This document shows, in pieces, positions 6,943-10,197 of a stretch of DNA of 10,197 bases (position 1 is the stretch's first letter; each line of letters begins with the position of its first letter). The stretch comes from Flavobacterium psychrophilum (GTDB lineage Bacteria; Bacteroidota; Bacteroidia; Flavobacteriales; Flavobacteriaceae). Location of the stretch: the NCBI GenBank assembly GCA_945907225.1, contig CAMDSN010000041.1, positions 1 through 10,197 on the forward strand, written 5' to 3'. The translations under genes were made by a program, and so were the position numbers. Below the pieces are notes generated by a model. That model worked only from the letters and a program-made list of their open reading frames with translations, was not told the origin of the DNA and did not search any database.

Positions 6943-7569
6943 TTATATAAAAATTAATAATGTTGAAAAAAATACTACTTGCAAAATTAATACAATCACA
7001 GCAACTGACCGATCTCCTTTAATAATATTATCATAAAAAAAATAGGGTGACAAGGCGGCCACACAAAACCAGCCAATATAATTATGTACTCCAGCGAGGT
7101 TTTGTTCAAATTTCCAAAAGTCTAATTTAAAAGCTACTTGTTCAATAATTAAATCGATGGTTGTTACTAAAATTGCCGCTATTCCTAGAACAAGAAATTT
7201 ATTACTAAAAAATCGGTTAACGGTGATAATTCCTGCCGTAATTAATAAAGCCCAATTACATGAAATAATTAAAGGCACTTCAAGAAATTTAAGGCCTAGG
7301 CTATTTCCATATTCGTAGTTACCAAAAATTAATCCAGTTTTAACACCAATAACCTCAATTATATAGCCCAAAAAAGCAATAATAATAAATGATTTAATAA
7401 AAGAATAATTTTTTAGAGGTTGATATAATAAAAAAACAAAACAAGTAAATAATAAGGTATAAGGCGTAAATGGACTAAAAAAGGTAGGATTAACAACAAA
7501 TCCAATAGATCCTGATAAATAGACTAATAGTAAGAAATACAAAAAATAGATTTTTTTAAATGGAATCAT
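6943..7569 (-). CDS. cruF: CruF-type carotenoid 1',2'-hydratase (Caroten_synth family)
   Basis: A 208-residue polytopic membrane protein with about six to seven hydrophobic segments. It shows the family blocks of the carotenoid biosynthesis protein family to which CruF belongs: EVIGVKTGLIFGNYEYG (72-88), VPLIISCNWALL (98-109), TTIDLIIEQVAFKLDFWKFE (136-155) and VHNYIGWF (161-168). The acidic and aromatic residues in these blocks are the likely active-site set. CruF adds water across the C-1',2' double bond of the psi end group, as in cyanobacterial myxoxanthophyll synthesis and haloarchaeal bacterioruberin synthesis. Here it would convert gamma-carotene to 1'-hydroxy-gamma-carotene, the substrate for the CrtD-like enzyme encoded just upstream. 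The ATG at 7569 lies inside the end of crtD (14-nt overlap). A heterodimeric-type lycopene cyclase (CrtYcd) was considered because it is also small and polytopic, but the motifs favour CruF. Confidence 0.85.
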   Translation of the reverse strand: MIPFKKIYFLYFLLLVYLSGSIGFVVNPTFFSPFTPYTLLFTCFVFLLYQPLKNYSFIKSFIIIAFLGYIIEVIGVKTGLIFGNYEYGNSLGLKFLEVPLIISCNWALLITAGIITVNRFFSNKFLVLGIAAILVTTIDLIIEQVAFKLDFWKFEQNLAGVHNYIGWFCVAALSPYFFYDNIIKGDRSVAVIVLILQVVFFSTLLIFI

Positions 7570-9031
7570 TTTTACTTTTTTTAAAAATTAATTCACTTGC
7601 AATTTTTGCACTCCACAAACAAAGGGGTATTCCACCGCCAGGATGCACGCTGCCTCCAACAAAATATAATCCTTTGATTTTAGATGAATAATTTGAATGG
7701 CGTAAAAAAGCTGCAAATTTGTTATTACTGGAGTTTCCATAAAGTGAACCACCAATGGATGATGTTTGTTTTTCGATATCAAAAGGAGTCAAAGTATTCT
7801 CTGCTACAATGAATTCTTCAATATTAGTTTTTAAAATGGAATTAATTTTGGTTACCACATTTTTTCTAATTTCATCGGAATAATTGATAGATATATTTGT
7901 GTTATGTGGAACATTAACCATTACAAACCAGTTTTCACAACCTTTGGGCGCGTCTTTCGGACAATGTTTTGAGGTGATATTTATATAAATTGTGGGGTCA
8001 TCGCAGGGCGATTGGTCATTAAATAATTTTTCAAATTCTGTTTTGTAATCATTGCTAAATAAAATATTATGTAGCCCAAGTTGTTCAAATTCTTTTTTAA
8101 TACCCCAATAAAAAACATATGCACTTGAAGATTTCTCTTGTGAAAGTAGTTTTTTGGGTTTGAATTTTTCTTCTAACATTTTATTGTATACTATATGAAT
8201 GTCGATATCACTTACTACTACGTCAAAATTATGACTAATGCCATTGCTTAATAAACCTTCAATTTGGTTGGTATTTGATACTAGTATTTTTTCTACGTGT
8301 TGATTGTATTTTATTGTTACCCCCAAATCAGTTAATAAATTAACTAAATGAGTCGTAATTTGATGCATTCCTTCTAAGGGTATATAGGCACCTAAATTAA
8401 ATTCGAGATGGGATATCATATTCATCAAAGCCGGAGCTTTATATGGGTTTGAGCCATTGTAAGTAGCGTATCTATTGAAAAGCTGTACTGTTTTTGGATT
8501 GGTAAATGTGGCTTCGTTTTGTTTGTTCATGCTTTTAAATAAACCTAAGAAAGGTGATAGAAAAATACCTTTTAAAGTTTTGAAATTGATAAAATTTTTG
8601 ATTTCATGCAATGATTGTTTCAAAAATAAATCCTCGGTTGTATTAAAATAAAATGCATTTCGTTTTAGATAATTTAAAACGGTGTCTTTCTTTTCATTCA
8701 ATTTTGATTGTACTTCGTTTGAAAATTCATTTAAATTAGCAGTAGCCTTTAGTTGCGTGCCATCTGGATAAAAATAATTTGTAATGGTTTCAAGTTTTTT
8801 GTAATTGAATTTCCGATTTGAGCCAGCAATATCTGTAAGTTCATCAATTAAAGAAGGCATTGTTAATAGCGAGGGTCCTTTATCAAATCGAAATCCATCG
8901 AGGCATAATTCACTTAATTTTCCACCTGGATAAGCATTTTTTTCAAATAAAGTCACCTTGTAACCCTTCCTAGCTAATCTAATAGAAAGTGCCATACCGC
9001 CTATACCTGAACCAATTATAGCAACTTTCAA
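7556..9031 (-). CDS. crtD: CrtD-type 1-hydroxycarotenoid 3,4-desaturase
   Basis: A 491-residue FAD-dependent carotenoid desaturase of the CrtI/CrtD/CrtN family. The N-terminal dinucleotide fold is IIGSGIGGMALS (5-16) with the ribose-binding E30 in LFEKNAYPGGKL. FDKGPSLLTMPSLIDEL follows (about 49-65), and the C-terminal FAD segment GLYFVGGSVHPGGGIP is at 454-469. Internal blocks such as LFNRYATYNGSNPY and YINITSKHCPKDAPKGCENW resemble the flavobacterial 1-hydroxycarotenoid 3,4-desaturase known from myxol producers more than phytoene desaturase. The cruF overlap supports this: CruF makes the 1'-hydroxyl that CrtD needs. Expected reaction: 1'-hydroxy-gamma-carotene to 1'-hydroxytorulene. The start is TTG at 9031: an in-frame TAA lies two codons upstream, and the next Met (M13) would remove the FAD loop. 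It is the first gene of the operon. A CrtI function cannot be fully excluded from sequence alone. Confidence 0.85.
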   Translation of the reverse strand: MKVAIIGSGIGGMALSIRLARKGYKVTLFEKNAYPGGKLSELCLDGFRFDKGPSLLTMPSLIDELTDIAGSNRKFNYKKLETITNYFYPDGTQLKATANLNEFSNEVQSKLNEKKDTVLNYLKRNAFYFNTTEDLFLKQSLHEIKNFINFKTLKGIFLSPFLGLFKSMNKQNEATFTNPKTVQLFNRYATYNGSNPYKAPALMNMISHLEFNLGAYIPLEGMHQITTHLVNLLTDLGVTIKYNQHVEKILVSNTNQIEGLLSNGISHNFDVVVSDIDIHIVYNKMLEEKFKPKKLLSQEKSSSAYVFYWGIKKEFEQLGLHNILFSNDYKTEFEKLFNDQSPCDDPTIYINITSKHCPKDAPKGCENWFVMVNVPHNTNISINYSDEIRKNVVTKINSILKTNIEEFIVAENTLTPFDIEKQTSSIGGSLYGNSSNNKFAAFLRHSNYSSKIKGLYFVGGSVHPGGGIPLCLWSAKIASELIFKKSKNDSI

Positions 9032-9058
9032 TTTTTATTTTTTTATTAACAATATATA

Positions 9059-9066
9059 CAAAGGTC
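9059..9066 (-). promoter_or_regulatory. Weak candidate -7 element for the carotenoid operon
   Basis: On the minus strand this reads GACCTTTG, which keeps A and TTTG of TAnnTTTG but lacks the first T, and lies 27 nt upstream of the crtD TTG start. No TTG lies 17-19 nt upstream. A second, perfect -7 box (TAATTTTG, minus strand, 9161-9168) also lacks a -33 partner and would give a leader of about 130 nt. The rest of 9032-9247 is AT-rich with no other recognisable element. Confidence 0.3.
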
Positions 9067-9219
9067 GATACTTTTAATAGAAATTCATATTGAAACAAAC
9101 GTTAAAAAAATCTTATTTTGATTTTTTTTCAGATTCAATACAACCTTAAAGGCACTATTTCAAAATTATTATTTTTAAAACACTTAATGTTTTTTGATAA
9201 GTTGGCTATTTTTAATTCA

Positions 9220-9251
9220 ATAAGATAAATGGAACTGTTTTTCTATCTTAT
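9220..9251. repeat. Inverted repeat at the end of the DUF2721 gene
   Basis: ATAAGATA (9220-9227) and TATCTTAT (9244-9251) form a perfect 8-bp inverted repeat around a 16-nt spacer, and the right arm overlaps the stop codon of the DUF2721 gene. On the plus strand it is followed by a run of seven T, but no plus-strand gene reads into it. On the minus strand the sequence after it is AT-rich without a proper U tract. It may be a weak terminator or a chance structure in AT-rich DNA. Confidence 0.35.
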
Positions 9252-9652
9252 CTTTTTTTCTTTTCTTCCGCCAAATCACTCAAATGTAGGCGAAGTGCTG
9301 TTACTGAAATACTTATTTCCCAAAATGAAATTCCAAGCGAAATAAGTAAAGTTAAAAGACTTCCGCCAAAAAGGTAAATGCCCAGGATTTGTAGTTCTAT
9401 AAACATTGATAACATCGCAAATACAGATAGAAATAAGCTCATCACACCAAAAAGTTGCATATAGCGAATCAACGAAAGCCTTAAGTTTAGATTTTTTATT
9501 TGTAATAAAATGCTTTTGGAATGTACTTCGTCATAATGTTTTTTTAAGCTACGAACGATTTGGGCTATAGTCAAAAACCGATTCGTATATGCCAATAAAA
9601 TAAGTGAAGTTGCTGAAAAAAGTAGTGCTGGTGTTTCTATTTCTAAAGTCAT
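9248..9652 (-). CDS. DUF2721 family membrane protein, function unknown
   Basis: A 134-residue protein with hydrophobic segments at about residues 8-22, 64-86 and 88-112. The N-terminal block TPALLFSATSLILLAYTNRF and the basic, helical stretch between the first and second segments (RSLKKHY...LRLSLIRYM) are typical of the DUF2721 family. The C-terminus is charged (SDLAEEKKKR) and probably cytoplasmic. The ATG at 9652 gives the expected family start. It lies 110 nt downstream of htpG, on the far side of that gene's terminator, and 216 nt upstream of crtD, so it probably has its own promoter, although none is clear in 9653-9706. No function is known for the family and the context does not reveal one. 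Confidence 0.8.
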   Translation of the reverse strand: MTLEIETPALLFSATSLILLAYTNRFLTIAQIVRSLKKHYDEVHSKSILLQIKNLNLRLSLIRYMQLFGVMSLFLSVFAMLSMFIELQILGIYLFGGSLLTLLISLGISFWEISISVTALRLHLSDLAEEKKKR

Positions 9653-9706
9653 GGCTTGTGATTTTTAGTATTATTAATTTTACAAATCTCGCTTTTTTAA
9701 TTCAAT

Positions 9707-9736
9707 AAAAAAACCTGCAGATTTTAAGCTGCAGGT
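9707..9736 (-). terminator. Intrinsic terminator of htpG
   Basis: Read on the minus strand, ACCTGCAG, an 8-nt loop and CTGCAGGT form a perfect 8-bp stem followed by a run of T (complement of the A tract at 9707-9713). It begins 25 nt after the htpG stop codon and points in the htpG direction. Confidence 0.88.
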
Positions 9737-9761
9737 ATTTAAGGGGTCAACGTTTTTTTGA

Positions 9762-10197
9762 TTATTTTATCAAATCAAAACTTCTTTTTACAAAAGCAGT
9801 TAAATCTTCGCCTTTCAATAGTCCTTGCGAAATTTTGGCTAAATCTAATGCTTGTTTTACAAGGCTCACTTGAGCTGTTTTGTCGGATGTGTTTAATATA
9901 GTTGCAGCCAAATTTGAATTGCTATTCACAACTAAATTATACATTTCAGGAAAATTATTCATTCCAAACATTCCGCCACCGCCATTTTGACTCATTTCTT
10001 TCATTCTTCTCATGAATTCTGGTTGCGTAATGATAAAGGGTGCGGCATTGCTATCCATTGCTTCCAATTGAACTGAGTAACTTGATTTGGGTACAATTTC
10101 TTCTAAAACCGTTTTTAATTGGGTTGTTTCATCTTCCGATAATTTAGAAATATGATTTTCGTCTTTTAGAATTAATTTGTCAATATGATCAGAATCT
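9762..10197 (-). CDS. htpG: Molecular chaperone HtpG (Hsp90), C-terminal 144 residues
   Basis: This is the 3' end of the bacterial Hsp90 gene; the frame is open through the right edge of the window and the start lies beyond it. HtpG is a cytoplasmic, dimeric, ATP-dependent chaperone. The part present corresponds to the C-terminal dimerisation domain. Diagnostic segments are SVQLEAMDSNAAPFIIT, the Met/Gly-rich linker of QNGGGGMFGMNNFPEM, LVVNSNSNLAATIL, and the terminal helices (ALDLAKISQGLLKGEDLTAFVKRSFDLIK, of which only the last few turns are shown). The ATP-binding N-terminal domain is outside the window. A TTG codon at 10067 could be read as a start, but the conserved sequence continues upstream of it, so the true gene is longer. 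A strong terminator follows the stop codon. Confidence 0.93.
   Translation of the reverse strand, partial: DSDHIDKLILKDENHISKLSEDETTQLKTVLEEIVPKSSYSVQLEAMDSNAAPFIITQPEFMRRMKEMSQNGGGGMFGMNNFPEMYNLVVNSNSNLAATILNTSDKTAQVSLVKQALDLAKISQGLLKGEDLTAFVKRSFDLIK

Noticed and set aside
6943..7569. Assignment of the small polytopic protein as a lycopene cyclase (CrtYcd type)
   Set aside because: The motifs GVKTGLIFGNYEYG, VPLIISCNWALL and NYIGWF fit the CruF hydratase family, and the neighbouring CrtD needs a 1-hydroxylated substrate.
7556..9031. Assignment of the desaturase as phytoene desaturase CrtI
   Set aside because: General family motifs are shared, but internal blocks, the missing crtB and the cruF overlap favour the 3,4-desaturase CrtD. 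The possibility is not fully excluded.
9762..10067. Short 101-residue protein starting at the TTG at 10067
   Set aside because: Conserved HtpG sequence continues in frame to the right edge of the window, so this is the end of a longer gene.

Overview
The window is AT-rich and comes from a member of the Bacteroidota, most likely a Flavobacteriaceae species close to Flavobacterium. Three things point there: promoter elements of the flavobacterial TTG / TAnnTTTG type in front of several genes, A-rich leaders with no Shine-Dalgarno sequence, and the sequence character of the proteins (a 950-residue CarB without the C-terminal regulatory domain, L34 with a C-terminal extension, an HtpG ending in -SFDLIK).

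Layout. Positions 1-798 hold the 3' part of a MltD-type lytic transglycosylase (+). A small membrane protein with TPR-like helices (818-1333, -) converges on it. A divergent promoter region (1334-1488) separates that gene from rpmH (1489-1650, +; ribosomal protein L34), which has a strong promoter and a clear intrinsic terminator. carB follows (1805-4657, +).

The second half is read from the minus strand. A five-gene run from 9031 down to 4751 encodes, in transcription order, a CrtD-type 3,4-desaturase, a CruF-type 1',2'-hydratase, a CrtZ beta-ring 3-hydroxylase, a zinc-ribbon class I SAM methyltransferase and a CrtA-type oxygenase. crtD and cruF overlap, cruF and crtZ are 1 nt apart, and the other gaps are 30-34 nt, so this looks like one operon. 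Upstream of it are a DUF2721 membrane protein (9248-9652, -) and the 3' end of htpG (9762-10197, -) with a good terminator.

The carotenoid operon is the main point of interest. The four recognisable enzymes fit a route from gamma-carotene to a saproxanthin/myxol-type monocyclic xanthophyll: CruF hydrates the open (psi) end, CrtD desaturates C-3',4', CrtZ hydroxylates the beta ring, and the CrtA homologue probably oxidises C-2'. The genes that make the backbone (crtE, crtB, crtI and a lycopene cyclase) are not in the window. The methyltransferase has no assigned role in such pathways. By position and by analogy with CrtF of purple bacteria it is a candidate for O-methylating the hydroxylated end of the carotenoid. 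That role is an inference, not shown by the sequence. No gene-free stretch exceeds 300 bases, and I saw no tRNA, CRISPR array or insertion sequence.
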